Positions 1 to 8,024 of a stretch of DNA of 45,787 bases are shown one piece after another (position 1 is the stretch's first letter; every line of letters begins with the position of its first letter). Source of the DNA: Alcanivoracaceae bacterium (GTDB lineage Bacteria > Pseudomonadota > Gammaproteobacteria > Pseudomonadales > Alcanivoracaceae); assembly GCA_002706085.1 (NCBI GenBank), contig PAJO01000035.1:86348-132134 (forward strand), read 5' to 3'. A program made the position numbers and the translations under genes. The notes beneath the pieces were generated by a model, which ran no database searches, had not been told where the DNA came from, and was given only the letters and a program-made list of their open reading frames with translations.

Positions 1-920
1 TGGCCGTTGACGCGGCCGGTCTTGCCGCGCACCAGCTCAGGCACGTCGGGGTTCTTTTTCTGCGGCATGATGGAGCTGCCGGTGCAGAAACGGTCGGGCA
101 GGTTGATGAAGTTGAACTGGGCGCTGGTCCACAGCACCAGCTCTTCACTGATGCGCGACAGGTGAGTCATGGACAGGGCGGCCAGGGCACAGAACTCGAT
201 GGCGAAATCGCGATCGCTCACCGCATCCAGGGAGTTCTCACAGACGCCATCGAAACCGAGCAGTTCGCAGGTGCGCTCACGGTTGATGGGGTAGGTGGTG
301 CCGGCCAGCGCGGCGGCGCCCAGCGGCATGCGGTTGACTCGCTTTTTGGCGTCCAGCAGACGCTCGCGGTCGCGCTTGAGCATTTCGAACCAGGCCAGCA
401 GATGGTGGCCGAAGGTGACCGGCTGTGCGGTCTGCAGGTGTGTGAAACCGGGCATGATGGTGGCAGCCTCGCGCTCGGCCAGATCCAGCATGCCGGTCAT
501 CAGATGCAGGTACTGTTCTTCCATGATCAGCATTTCATCACGCAGCCACAGGCGGATGTCGGTGGCCACCTGGTCGTTCCGGCTACGGCCGGTGTGCAGC
601 TTCTTGCCGGTGATGCCGATCTTGTCGGTGAGGCGGGCCTCGATATTCATGTGCACATCTTCCAGGGCCACGGACCACTGGAATTCCCCGGCTTCGATTT
701 CCTTCTGGATCTCGGCCAGGCCATTGATGATGGCGTCGCGCTCGTCATCGGTCAGCACGCCGACCTCGGCCAGCATGGTGGCGTGGGCCTGAGAGCCGTA
801 GATGTCCTGACGGTACATGCGCTGGTCGAAATTCACGCTGGCGGTGAATTCCTGCACGAACTGGTCGGTGGATTCGCTGAAGCGGCCGCCCCAGAGTTTG
901 TTCTGCTGCTTGTCAGTCAT
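1..920 (-). CDS. argH: Argininosuccinate lyase, 3' end cut by window edge
   Basis: Cleaves argininosuccinate to arginine and fumarate, the last step of arginine synthesis, in the cytosol. The ATG is at 918-920 ([14 protein letters not shown]...), and about 306 of the usual roughly 460 residues are in the window. The family signature [11 protein letters not shown] is encoded near 63-95, and the HTGRSRNDQ segment typical of the fumarase/aspartase superfamily near 570-605. The gene is divergent from algZ, with 141 bp between the two starts, as in Pseudomonas. The reading frame is open to the edge and no anomaly is seen. Confidence 0.97.
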   Translation of the reverse strand, partial: MTDKQQNKLWGGRFSESTDQFVQEFTASVNFDQRMYRQDIYGSQAHATMLAEVGVLTDDERDAIINGLAEIQKEIEAGEFQWSVALEDVHMNIEARLTDKIGITGKKLHTGRSRNDQVATDIRLWLRDEMLIMEEQYLHLMTGMLDLAEREAATIMPGFTHLQTAQPVTFGHHLLAWFEMLKRDRERLLDAKKRVNRMPLGAAALAGTTYPINRERTCELLGFDGVCENSLDAVSDRDFAIEFCALAALSMTHLSRISEELVLWTSAQFNFINLPDRFCTGSSIMPQKKNPDVPELVRGKTGRVNG

Positions 921-993
921 CGTACTCGCTCATCTAAAGCCGGAATTGCGGGCGCGCAGTATAGCAGGGACCGGTGAACCCCTGAACAATCCC

Positions 994-1022
994 TTGGGGC
1001 TGGCTGTCAGTTAAGGTATAAA
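994..1022 (+). promoter_or_regulatory. Candidate sigma70 promoter for algZ-algR
   Basis: TTGGGG (994-999) and TATAAA (1017-1022) are separated by 17 bp. The -10 matches the consensus at 5 of 6 positions and the -35 is weak. It lies 40 bp upstream of the algZ ATG, in the gap shared with divergent argH. Seen by motif only; no start-site data. Confidence 0.45.
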
Positions 1023-1061
1023 AGCGGAGAAGCTCATAATTTCTACCGATAAGGAGCCGCA

Positions 1062-2102
1062 ATGGCAGCCATGGATGAGCCGCCAGGCAGCGGGTTTCTA
1101 CCCGACCTCTGCAGTACCCGGGCGGTGCTGGTGGTCGTTGTCGTTGCTGAGTTGATGGCGCTGGTGGTGACCCTGGTGGCCACCTACTACGATGCATTCA
1201 GCGTTGGCCGCCTGGCGGTAACGTCCCTGTTTGTCCAGTGGGTTGGTCTGACGTCGGCGGCAATGGTCTGCCAGTTGCGCCCGCGCTTGAACCAGTTGGC
1301 GCCGGCCTGGGCGTCGGTGTCGGTGGTGTTGCTGGTGGTGCTGGACACCCTGTTGTTCAGCCTGGTCGCTCGCGCGGTGATGGCCTGGGTGGCCGGCACC
1401 CTGCACATCAGCCCGATGTGGAGCCCGGAAATTCTCGTCAACAGCCTGATAGCGGCGATCATTGCCGGGTTGGTGATGCGCTATTTCTATGTTCAGGAGC
1501 AGCTGCGCCAGAAGGGCCAGGCGGAGCTGCAGGCACGAATACAGGCGCTGCAGTCGCGCATTCGCCCGCATTTTCTGTTCAATTCCATGAACATTATCTC
1601 CAGCCTGATCGCGGTGGATCCGGATGCCGCCGAGCAGGTGGTAGAAGATTTGTCCGTGCTATTCCGGGCGAGCCTGAAAAGCACCGGTAATGAAGCCTCG
1701 CTGGCCGATGAACTGGAGCTTTGTCGTCGCTATATTCATATTGAACAGCTGCGCATGGGGGACCGTTTGCAGGTCACCTGGGACATTCAGGTACAGGCGG
1801 AAAATGTGCGGATTCCCCTGTTGACCTTGCAACCCTTGCTCGAAAATGCCATTTATCATGGTGTACAGCCATTGGCCGCCGGTGGCATGGTGGTGATCAG
1901 TGCCGCGGATGAGGGTGGTTTCCTGCGTTTGTCGGTGAGTAACCCCAAGCCGCCGGGTGATGGTCATCACAAGGGTAACCGCATGGCGCTGGAAAATATC
2001 CTGCACCGGTTGCAGGCTCTGTACGGTGATCAGGTGGCGGTGGAATCCCGTCCGCAAGAAAAAGAATACGAGATAGAAATCCGTTATCCGCTACAGCAAT
2101 AA
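1062..2102 (+). CDS. algZ: AlgZ/FimS-type membrane sensor kinase (LytS family)
   Basis: Probable inner-membrane sensor that partners the AlgR response regulator encoded 12 bp downstream. The 346-residue protein has about four hydrophobic segments in residues 20-145, then a coiled linker and the His_kinase motif RPHFLFNSMN around residues 168-177, where the His is the expected phospho-acceptor. A C-terminal ATPase region follows, with LLENAIYHG as the N-box-like segment. AAGGAG at 1051-1056 supports the start. In P. aeruginosa, FimS/AlgZ lacks some classical ATP-binding boxes; here a glycine-containing region (GDGHHKGNRMALENI) is present but short. Regulatory targets (alginate, motility, envelope) are inferred from the family only. 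Confidence 0.85.
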   Translation: MAAMDEPPGSGFLPDLCSTRAVLVVVVVAELMALVVTLVATYYDAFSVGRLAVTSLFVQWVGLTSAAMVCQLRPRLNQLAPAWASVSVVLLVVLDTLLFSLVARAVMAWVAGTLHISPMWSPEILVNSLIAAIIAGLVMRYFYVQEQLRQKGQAELQARIQALQSRIRPHFLFNSMNIISSLIAVDPDAAEQVVEDLSVLFRASLKSTGNEASLADELELCRRYIHIEQLRMGDRLQVTWDIQVQAENVRIPLLTLQPLLENAIYHGVQPLAAGGMVVISAADEGGFLRLSVSNPKPPGDGHHKGNRMALENILHRLQALYGDQVAVESRPQEKEYEIEIRYPLQQ

Positions 2103-2114
2103 GGGACGAGAATT

Positions 2115-2855
2115 ATGCGGGTACTAGTATGTGATGATGAGCAACTGGCCCGGGACCGCCTGAAACGTCTGGTAGATAAAACCGACGGGGTGGAGGTTGT
2201 TGCCGAAGCCGCCAACGGTCGCGAGGCCATCGAGCAGGCTCAGGAACATCGGCCCGATGTGGTGCTGATGGATATCCGCATGCCGGAAATGGACGGTATG
2301 GAGGCCGCTGAGCACCTCAGCAAGATCGATAACCCGCCGGCACTGATTTTCTGCACTGCCTACGACGAGCACGCTCTGCAGGCCTTCAAGGTCCATGCGG
2401 TGGATTACCTGCTCAAACCGGTGAGCGCAGATGACCTGGTCGCGGCCCTGTCCAAGGCCCGTACCCTCAACCGGGTGCAGTTGGCGGAGATCGGCAAGGA
2501 AGTCAGCGAAGAGAAGCCTCGCCGCCGTGGCCATATCAGTGCCCGTACTCACCGTGGGCTGGAACTGGTGCCGGTGGATGACGTGCGGTATTTCCTCGCT
2601 GACCAGAAATACGTCACCGTGTGTTACGGCGACGGTGAGGTTCTGATTGACGAAACCCTGAAAGAGCTGGAAACCGAATTCGGGGAGATGTTCGTGCGCA
2701 TCCATCGCAATGCGCTGGTGGCACTCAAGTTCATTGAAGGTATGGAAATGGCCACCGCCGGCCACCATCAGGTCCGGCTGCGGGGTATCGAGTCCCGATT
2801 GACGGTCAGCCGCCGCCATGTGGCAGGCTTGCGCCGGGTACTGCAGAACCTTTAA
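2115..2855 (+). CDS. algR: AlgR-type LytTR response regulator
   Basis: A DNA-binding response regulator of 246 residues. The N-terminal receiver domain (about 1-120) has acidic residues at D7-D8, phospho-acceptor Asp53 in the segment LMDIRMPEMDG, and the conserved Lys in YLLKPVS. The C-terminal LytTR domain (about 140-245) carries the typical FVRIHRNALV segment and ends in VSRRHVAGLRRVL. It follows algZ by 12 bp and is surely co-transcribed. Position between argH/algZ and hemC is that of algR in Pseudomonas. Which genes it controls cannot be read from this sequence; I saw no convincing AlgR box nearby. Confidence 0.88.
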   Translation: MRVLVCDDEQLARDRLKRLVDKTDGVEVVAEAANGREAIEQAQEHRPDVVLMDIRMPEMDGMEAAEHLSKIDNPPALIFCTAYDEHALQAFKVHAVDYLLKPVSADDLVAALSKARTLNRVQLAEIGKEVSEEKPRRRGHISARTHRGLELVPVDDVRYFLADQKYVTVCYGDGEVLIDETLKELETEFGEMFVRIHRNALVALKFIEGMEMATAGHHQVRLRGIESRLTVSRRHVAGLRRVLQNL

Positions 2856-2886
2856 CTGCGGTCATTTGGGGAATTAACAGCCAACT

Positions 2887-2916
2887 CCCGGCATGCTAGC
2901 CTTGTGGCGTGCTGGG
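2887..2916 (+). other. Hairpin between algR and the TRL-like gene
   Basis: CCCGGCATGC (2887-2896) can pair with GCGTGCTGGG (2907-2916) over 10 bp, including two G-U pairs, with a 10-nt loop. No U-run follows, so it is at best a weak terminator or a processing or attenuation structure in the 98-bp gap. Confidence 0.3.
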
Positions 2917-2953
2917 GATTGGCCCGCCGAATAACAACAACAGGATCCAAGTC

Positions 2954-3265
2954 ATGAAAAAGCTGCTTCTGCTGCTGGTCAGCGCTGTCGTACTGAGTGG
3001 CTGCGCCACCGCTACCATGCCGGTTTCCGGTCTTCTGTTTGCCAATGTGAAGGCGCCGCTGACGGCGACGGCCTCCACGGAAAAGCCGACCCGTGTGGGT
3101 CGTGCCTCTACTCGCTCAATCCTGGGGTTGATCGCGTCCGGGGATGCCTCTATCCAGACTGCGGCCCGTAATGGTGGTATTACCGAGATCCACCATGTGG
3201 ATTATGAATCCCAGAATTTCTTCGGTGTACTCGCCGAGTTTACCGTGGTGGTCTACGGCAACTGA
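2954..3265 (+). CDS. Small TRL-like lipoprotein
   Basis: A 103-residue protein with a lipoprotein signal peptide: MKKLLLLL, a hydrophobic core and the lipobox LSGC, with the acylated Cys near residue 18. The mature part has the pattern of the TRL-like family (GDASIQTAARNGGI, then ITEIHHVDY and a final VVVYGN). Function is unknown in the family. I chose the ATG at 2954 over an upstream in-frame start at 2909 because only 2954 gives a clean signal peptide. It sits between algR and hemC, which are adjacent in Pseudomonas as I recall, so it looks like an insertion into that block. A terminator follows inside the heptamer-repeat element. Confidence 0.75.
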   Translation: MKKLLLLLVSAVVLSGCATATMPVSGLLFANVKAPLTATASTEKPTRVGRASTRSILGLIASGDASIQTAARNGGITEIHHVDYESQNFFGVLAEFTVVVYGN

Positions 3266-3266
3266 T

Positions 3267-3419
3267 AAAAGCAGCTATGAGCTATGAGCTTCAAGCTGCG
3301 AGCTATAACGCGGCGTAGGGGCTTGAGTGAGATGCAATGCCGGGGCCGCGTCCAGAATCTGGGCGTGGCCCCGGCTTTTTATAAAGACTGGGTGTCGCTT
3401 GAAGCTTGTAGCTGCTTTT
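3267..3419. repeat. Heptamer-array inverted element A (AGCT type)
   Basis: The left arm has five consecutive 7-mers from 3273 to 3307: AGCTATG, AGCTATG, AGCTTCA, AGCTGCG, AGCTATA. The right arm on the opposite strand (3397-3413) reads AGCTACA, AGCTTCA, AGCG. The outer 11 bp AAAAGCAGCTA (3267-3277) recur inverted at 3409-3419. The centre holds a terminator hairpin. Unequal copy number of the arms (five against about two and a half) suggests gain or loss by slippage. The same heptamers recur in element C. Not a CRISPR: units are contiguous, with no spacers. Confidence 0.75.
3339..3380 (+). terminator. Rho-independent terminator upstream of hemC
   Basis: GCCGGGGCC (3339-3347) pairs with GGCCCCGGC (3367-3375). 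The stem can continue inward to about 17 bp with a few G-U pairs and a tiny loop, and TTTTT follows at 3376-3380. It would end transcription from the TRL-like gene or algZR before hemC. Confidence 0.75.
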
Positions 3420-3427
3420 CCTGTAAA
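3399..3427 (+). promoter_or_regulatory. Candidate hemC promoter overlapping repeat arm
   Basis: TTGAAG (3399-3404) and TGTAAA (3422-3427) with a 17-bp spacer, each matching consensus at 4 of 6 positions. The -35 lies inside the right heptamer arm of element A, so the repeat may have supplied it. It lies downstream of a strong terminator, where a hem promoter is needed. Motif evidence only. Confidence 0.35.
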
Positions 3428-3462
3428 CTGGCTCCCACATTTTCAAGAACACAGGAATCTCC

Positions 3463-4392
3463 ATGTCCCGCGAAATCTTGCGTATTGCAACCCGTTCCAG
3501 TCCGCTGGCCATCTGGCAGGCGGAATATGTCCAGCAGCGACTGGAAAGCCTGCATGAGGGCTTGAGTGTGGAGCTGGTGCGCATCAAGACCCAGGGTGAC
3601 AAGATTCTGGATACCCCGTTGGCGAAGATCGGTGGCAAGGGGTTGTTCGTCAAAGAGCTGGAAGAGGCCATGATGGATGGCCGCGCGGACATTGCCGTGC
3701 ACTCCATGAAGGATGTACCCATGGAGCTGCCGCCGGGGTTTGTGCTGCCGGTAATCTGTGAGCGGGAAGATCCCCGCGATGCGTTTGTGTCCAATCAGTA
3801 CGACAGTCTGGCATCGTTGCCGCAGGGGGCCTGTGTGGGCACGTCCAGCTTGCGCCGTCAGGCACAGGTGAAGGCGAACCGCCCGGATCTGGTGGTCAAG
3901 AGCCTGCGCGGCAATGTGCAGACCCGTCTCGGCAAGCTGGATGCGGGAGAATTTGATGCCATTATTCTGGCCGCTGCCGGCCTTAAACGGCTGCAGATGT
4001 TTGATCGTATTCGCTATGAGATGCCACCAGAGGAATCCCTGCCTGCGGTTGGCCAGGGCGCGGTGGGCATCGAGTGTCGCGACGGGGATGCCCGTACCAT
4101 CGAGCTGCTCAGCCCGCTGAGCGATACCGACACCTGGGATCGAGTGGTGGCCGAGCGTGCCATGAATCGTCGACTTGAAGGCGGTTGTCAGGTTCCCATC
4201 GCCGGCTTTGCCCTGTTGGAAGGGGACGACCTGTGGATGCGCGCGCTGGTGGCCGAAGAAGACGGCAGTCGGGTGTTGCGGGCTGAAGGGCGTGCCCATC
4301 GCAACGCGGGGGCAGAGTTGGGCATCCAGCTGGCTGAAGAGCTGCTGGCCCAGGGGGCCGACGATATTCTCAAGGCGCTCTACAACCGGTAG
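3463..4392 (+). CDS. hemC: Hydroxymethylbilane synthase (porphobilinogen deaminase)
   Basis: Condenses four porphobilinogen molecules into hydroxymethylbilane in the haem, sirohaem and cobalamin branch, in the cytosol. The 309 residues match family length. Visible signatures are the N-terminal [26 protein letters not shown], and Cys242 in [10 protein letters not shown], which carries the dipyrromethane cofactor (same position as in E. coli). AGGAA upstream supports the start. First gene of hemC-hemD-hemX-hemY; its stop overlaps the start region of hemD. Confidence 0.97.
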   Translation: MSREILRIATRSSPLAIWQAEYVQQRLESLHEGLSVELVRIKTQGDKILDTPLAKIGGKGLFVKELEEAMMDGRADIAVHSMKDVPMELPPGFVLPVICEREDPRDAFVSNQYDSLASLPQGACVGTSSLRRQAQVKANRPDLVVKSLRGNVQTRLGKLDAGEFDAIILAAAGLKRLQMFDRIRYEMPPEESLPAVGQGAVGIECRDGDARTIELLSPLSDTDTWDRVVAERAMNRRLEGGCQVPIAGFALLEGDDLWMRALVAEEDGSRVLRAEGRAHRNAGAELGIQLAEELLAQGADDILKALYNR

Positions 4393-4397
4393 TGCTC

Positions 4398-5099
4398 ATG
4401 CAGGTACTGGTGACCCGCCCACAGGGACAGGAACAGGGCTTAATGGCCGCGCTTGGGCAAGCGGGGTATCAGCCCTGCCATAGCCCGGCCCTGCTGATCG
4501 AGCCCTTGCCGGTGACGGCGGCCATGCGGCGCACCCTGATGGATCTGGATTTGTATCACGGGGTGTTTTTCGCCAGCCCTAATGCCGCACGGCTGGCGCT
4601 GTCCGCCATGGCGGATCTCTGGCCTCAATGGCCGGTCGGCGTTCACTGGCTGGCGGTAGGCCGCGCCACTGCCGCGGAACTGGGGCAATGGCAGCTGACG
4701 GCCGAAGTGCCCGCCAGCGGATTTAACTCCGAGGCGGTGTTGGCGTTGCCCTGCCTGCAGGATATTCAGGAAAAAAAGGTGCTGTTGTGTCGGGGCGAAA
4801 CCGGCCGGGAATTGCTGGCGCAGACCCTGCAGGCCCGTGGAGCCGAGGTTTCCTCGCTGGCGTTTTATCGTCGTCAGCCCAACCCGGGTTTTCATTGCCC
4901 GCCCGGTTGTGACTGGGCCATGATCACCAGTGTGGAAAGTTGGCACAGTGCAGCGTCGGGTTTGCCTGCCGGTTGTGGCGTGATTGCCGCTGGCGAGCGT
5001 GTCGCTGCACAGATTCGTGCCAGCTTTGACGGAACCGTGATCACTGCCGCCAGTGCCCACGATGACGATATGCTGGCTGCATTGCCTGCCCTGCAATAA
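4398..5099 (+). CDS. hemD: Uroporphyrinogen-III synthase
   Basis: Cyclises hydroxymethylbilane with inversion of ring D to uroporphyrinogen III. The sequence is weakly conserved, as usual for HemD, but starts VLVTRPQGQ, has the FASPNAARLAL segment and the WAMITSVESW segment near the C-terminus, and directly follows hemC. I take the ATG at 4398 (233 residues); a GTG at 4392 overlapping the hemC stop is also in frame. Assignment rests on position as well as on these motifs. Confidence 0.9.
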   Translation: MQVLVTRPQGQEQGLMAALGQAGYQPCHSPALLIEPLPVTAAMRRTLMDLDLYHGVFFASPNAARLALSAMADLWPQWPVGVHWLAVGRATAAELGQWQLTAEVPASGFNSEAVLALPCLQDIQEKKVLLCRGETGRELLAQTLQARGAEVSSLAFYRRQPNPGFHCPPGCDWAMITSVESWHSAASGLPAGCGVIAAGERVAAQIRASFDGTVITAASAHDDDMLAALPALQ

Positions 5100-5198
5100 T
5101 CGGGTTGCCGTACCCGCTGCATTACATTGTTTAATGGACAGGCAGAGCGCCCCCCTTTAAGGTTTTTGACCAACAACTCATAAAGTACTGGAGCAGTC

Positions 5199-6164
5199 AT
5201 GACGCAGGACCGTCTTCTTTCCCGGCAACGCGGGGTCACTATCTGGCTTGTCCTGATTATCCTGATCCTGGCCGCGGTGATTGGTGCCGGTGGCTGGTGG
5301 GGCTGGCAGGAGTATCAGCGTCTGCAAAGTGACAAAGCGGGTTTTGCCGAACAGCTCCAGACACTGACTTCACAGATGGCCAGCCAGCGCAGTGATGTGC
5401 AGGGTGCCTTGGCCGCGTTTGAAAAAAAGCAGGCCGAACTGGCTTCCCAGCAGATCAAGGACCGCACTGCGCTCACCGATATCAAGACCGGTGGCCAGCG
5501 CCTGTGGCTGATCAATGAATCCCGTGCGCTGGCCAGCCTGGCCAGCCAACGCCTGCTGCTAACCCAGGATGCCATTGCGGCCCGTCGTTTGCTGGAAGCG
5601 GCCGATAACATTCTTGCCCGCATCGATGACCCCTCCGTACTGTCCGCGCGTCAGGCGCTGGCGGTAGACATGGACAAGCTGAGCCGTGCCAGCAAGGTCG
5701 ATGTGCAGGGCATGGTGCTGCAGTTGGGCGCCTTGCGTCAGACGGTGGTGGAACTGGCGGTACCAGTGGAAGAGGCGCCGCCGGAGAAAAATCGCCCTGA
5801 GGTCAACCAGCCCTGGTGGCAGGATGTGCTGGATCGCATGCCGGTGAATGTGCGTCACCATGAAGGGCGGGTGCCGCTGCCTCTCACCGCTGAGCAGGCG
5901 TCGCTGGTGCGCCTGACCCTGGATGGCAGCTTGCAACAGGCGCAACTGGCCCTGATGCAGGGCCGTGGTGAGGCCTATCGTCAGGCACTGGACAATGCCC
6001 AGGCGACCTTGAAGGAATGGTTCCGAAAGGATGATCCCCGTGCGGCCCATATGGCAGAGGTGCTGAACGATATGGGGGGCAAGCAGGTCGCGTATGCCTT
6101 GCCGGAAATCGGTGCCGGTTTGCAGGCCATCGAGGCGCTGAAGCGTAAGGAGGGTGGGGCATGA
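5199..6164 (+). CDS. hemX: HemX family membrane protein
   Basis: A 321-residue protein with one N-terminal transmembrane helix (about residues 13-36, TIWLVLIILILAAVIGAG), then a long periplasmic or cytosolic helical region rich in Gln, Ala and Glu (about 40-110), likely coiled coil, and a conserved WWQDVLDR segment. Typical HemX of hemCDXY operons. Once called uroporphyrinogen-III methylase, but no methyltransferase motif is visible; the real role is unclear. GGAGCAG precedes the ATG. It overlaps hemY by 4 bp (ATGA). Confidence 0.85.
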   Translation: MTQDRLLSRQRGVTIWLVLIILILAAVIGAGGWWGWQEYQRLQSDKAGFAEQLQTLTSQMASQRSDVQGALAAFEKKQAELASQQIKDRTALTDIKTGGQRLWLINESRALASLASQRLLLTQDAIAARRLLEAADNILARIDDPSVLSARQALAVDMDKLSRASKVDVQGMVLQLGALRQTVVELAVPVEEAPPEKNRPEVNQPWWQDVLDRMPVNVRHHEGRVPLPLTAEQASLVRLTLDGSLQQAQLALMQGRGEAYRQALDNAQATLKEWFRKDDPRAAHMAEVLNDMGGKQVAYALPEIGAGLQAIEALKRKEGGA

Positions 6165-7387
6165 AAAAAGTCGCCCTGCTGGTCATCGTTGCGCTGGTAT
6201 TTGCCCTGATGCTGGGCCGCTGGATGGCGGTGGATTCCGGGTATGTGCTGGTGATCCGTGATGACTTCTCGCTGGATACCACCCTGGGTTTTGTCATTTT
6301 GATGGCGTTGCTGGCTTCGGTGGCGTTGGTGGTACTGACCTTGCTGGGCAATGCCGCCTGGAACGCGCTGGAGCCCATGCGGGCGACCCGCCGCTGGAAA
6401 AAACAGGTCGCCGCCCGCCGCCTGCGTAGCGGTTTCCTGCAACTGGTGGATGGTGAGCTGGAAAAGGCGGAGCGGTTGTTGGTGGCTGCGGGCGAAGACG
6501 GCGACTGGCCATTGCTTGCCTGGCTGCTGGCAGCGGAAACCGCTCAGGAGCAGGATAACGTGGAGGCCAGCCAGCGGTATCTGGAAAACGCCGGCAGTGA
6601 TCACCGCGGGCGCTTGGTGGCCGGTTTGATGAAAGCCCGCTTTGCTCTGGATGACGGTTATCCCGATCAGGCCCGCGAAGAGTTGAAGGTGCTGGCGGAC
6701 ATGGCACCCAGAAACAAGCGGATTCTGCGAACCTATGCCCAGGTGCTGGAAAGCCAGCGAGACTGGCCAGCGTTGTGTGATCTGATGCCGCGTCTCAAGC
6801 GGGCATTTGGTGAGGGGGAATCCCGGCGTGAGCGCCGTGCGTGGCTGGCCCTGTTGCAGGAAACCGCCCGCAAGCCCGGATTCAACGATGCAGACAGTCG
6901 CCGGGAGGAATTGCGCAAACTGTGGAAGAACGTCCCGGTGCAGCTTAAGAACGATCCGGCCATGATTGCCCGTTATGCAGGTTTTCTGGCCCAGCTGGGG
7001 GGCGGCAAGGGCGCGCTGAATCTGGTCCGTGAAAAGTTGGATCAGGAATGGGATGACCGTCTGCCGCCGGTATTGGAAGCCATTGATGATGTGTCTCCGG
7101 ACGATTTGCTGCAGGTGCTGGAGCGTTGGTTGGCGGAGCGCCCGGGTAACGCGGCGGTGCTGATTACCTCCGGCCGGGTGGCACTGAAGGCGCGGCTATG
7201 GGGCAAGGCCCAGGGCTTCTTTGAAGCGGCGGCCAATTCCAGCCAGAGTGCGACTGCGTTGGCGGAGCTGTCGCGCCTGTATCAGGCGCTGGGCGATTCG
7301 TCCAAGGCCATGAAAACCTTCGAGCGCCGTCTGGCACAGCTGGAAGGCCAGCTACCCGCCCTGCCCATGCCGGACAAGGCGCTGTAA
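6161..7387 (+). CDS. hemY: HemY family TPR membrane protein
   Basis: A 408-residue inner-membrane protein with two N-terminal hydrophobic helices (about 4-22 and 44-66) and a soluble tail made of TPR-like helical pairs, for example LITSGRVALKARLWGKAQGFFEAA near the C-terminus. This is the proteobacterial HemY of hemCDXY operons, not the oxygen-dependent protoporphyrinogen oxidase that shares the name. Its part in late haem synthesis is inferred from linkage. Last gene of the operon; convergent with pqiC. Confidence 0.87.
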   Translation: MKKVALLVIVALVFALMLGRWMAVDSGYVLVIRDDFSLDTTLGFVILMALLASVALVVLTLLGNAAWNALEPMRATRRWKKQVAARRLRSGFLQLVDGELEKAERLLVAAGEDGDWPLLAWLLAAETAQEQDNVEASQRYLENAGSDHRGRLVAGLMKARFALDDGYPDQAREELKVLADMAPRNKRILRTYAQVLESQRDWPALCDLMPRLKRAFGEGESRRERRAWLALLQETARKPGFNDADSRREELRKLWKNVPVQLKNDPAMIARYAGFLAQLGGGKGALNLVREKLDQEWDDRLPPVLEAIDDVSPDDLLQVLERWLAERPGNAAVLITSGRVALKARLWGKAQGFFEAAANSSQSATALAELSRLYQALGDSSKAMKTFERRLAQLEGQLPALPMPDKAL

Positions 7388-7434
7388 GTCTTCCCGGTCA
7401 GCTCGCCCCGGTAAAAGGGGGTTTGGGATTTTCT

Positions 7435-7476
7435 GTGGGAGCGGTTGTTCCACCGCGAATGAACGACCGCTCCCAC
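7435..7476. repeat. REP-like palindrome
   Basis: GTGGGAGCGGTTGTTC (7435-7450) and GAACGACCGCTCCCAC (7461-7476) are inverted copies with one mismatch around a 10-nt centre. It lies between convergent hemY and pqiC and may also serve as their terminator. The right half is repeated exactly at 11072-11087. Resembles REP sequences of pseudomonads. No REP-associated transposase is in the window. Confidence 0.7.
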
Positions 7477-7493
7477 TTTGCCGCCTGCCGGGT

Positions 7494-8024
7494 TTACCGT
7501 GGGGCAGTGTTAAGGGCATTGGCGATCTCGGTGGCGGTGTGTTGCCAGCCTGCATCCAGTGCCCTGACCAGATTGGCGTACCCGCCTTCTTCCAGTGGCG
7601 TTTGCCACTGAATCAACCCTTCCTTGTGCACCGCTCCTTCTAGCTTCCATCGACCGGTGATGACGGCGCTGTCGCGGTTTTCTTCTCCACCTTGCATGCC
7701 CTGAAAGCGACTGAGTTCCACGGTCAGGGTTGTGTTTTCATCCCCGTCATTGGCGTTCAGTGAGGCTTCGAGTGCGCGTTGTAACTGGCTGCCAAGGGGC
7801 TCAGCCCAACGGTGATGCCGTGCCACCTGGATTTCGCTGTCGCTAAGTTGCATGACAATGCCGCCCCGGTCCAGATAGCTGGCGAGACGAACCCGTACCG
7901 TCACGGTGCTGTGGGCCGCCTGGCTAGCCGATGGCAGCAGGTAACCCGGAGGCGAGGGCGGCGGCGTGTGGCTGCAACCCAAAAGTGCAAAGGCCACCAG
8001 GGTAGTGAACAACAAACGAATCAT
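7494..8024 (-). CDS. pqiC: PqiC-type outer-membrane lipoprotein
   Basis: A 176-residue lipoprotein: signal MIRLLFTTLVAFALLGC with the lipobox Cys at 17, then an ABC-type transport auxiliary domain (DUF330/PqiC) with YLLPSA, the LASYLDRGGIV strand and RHHRWAEPLG, which is very typical of this family. It would anchor at the outer membrane and receive lipid from the PqiB tunnel. Its start overlaps the pqiB stop by 4 bp. Confidence 0.88.
   Translation of the reverse strand: MIRLLFTTLVAFALLGCSHTPPPSPPGYLLPSASQAAHSTVTVRVRLASYLDRGGIVMQLSDSEIQVARHHRWAEPLGSQLQRALEASLNANDGDENTTLTVELSRFQGMQGGEENRDSAVITGRWKLEGAVHKEGLIQWQTPLEEGGYANLVRALDAGWQHTATEIANALNTAPR

Noticed and set aside
3284..3565. Small ORFs across the gap upstream of hemC
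   Set aside because: They run through the repeat element and terminator and continue out of frame into hemC; no ribosome-binding site or homology.
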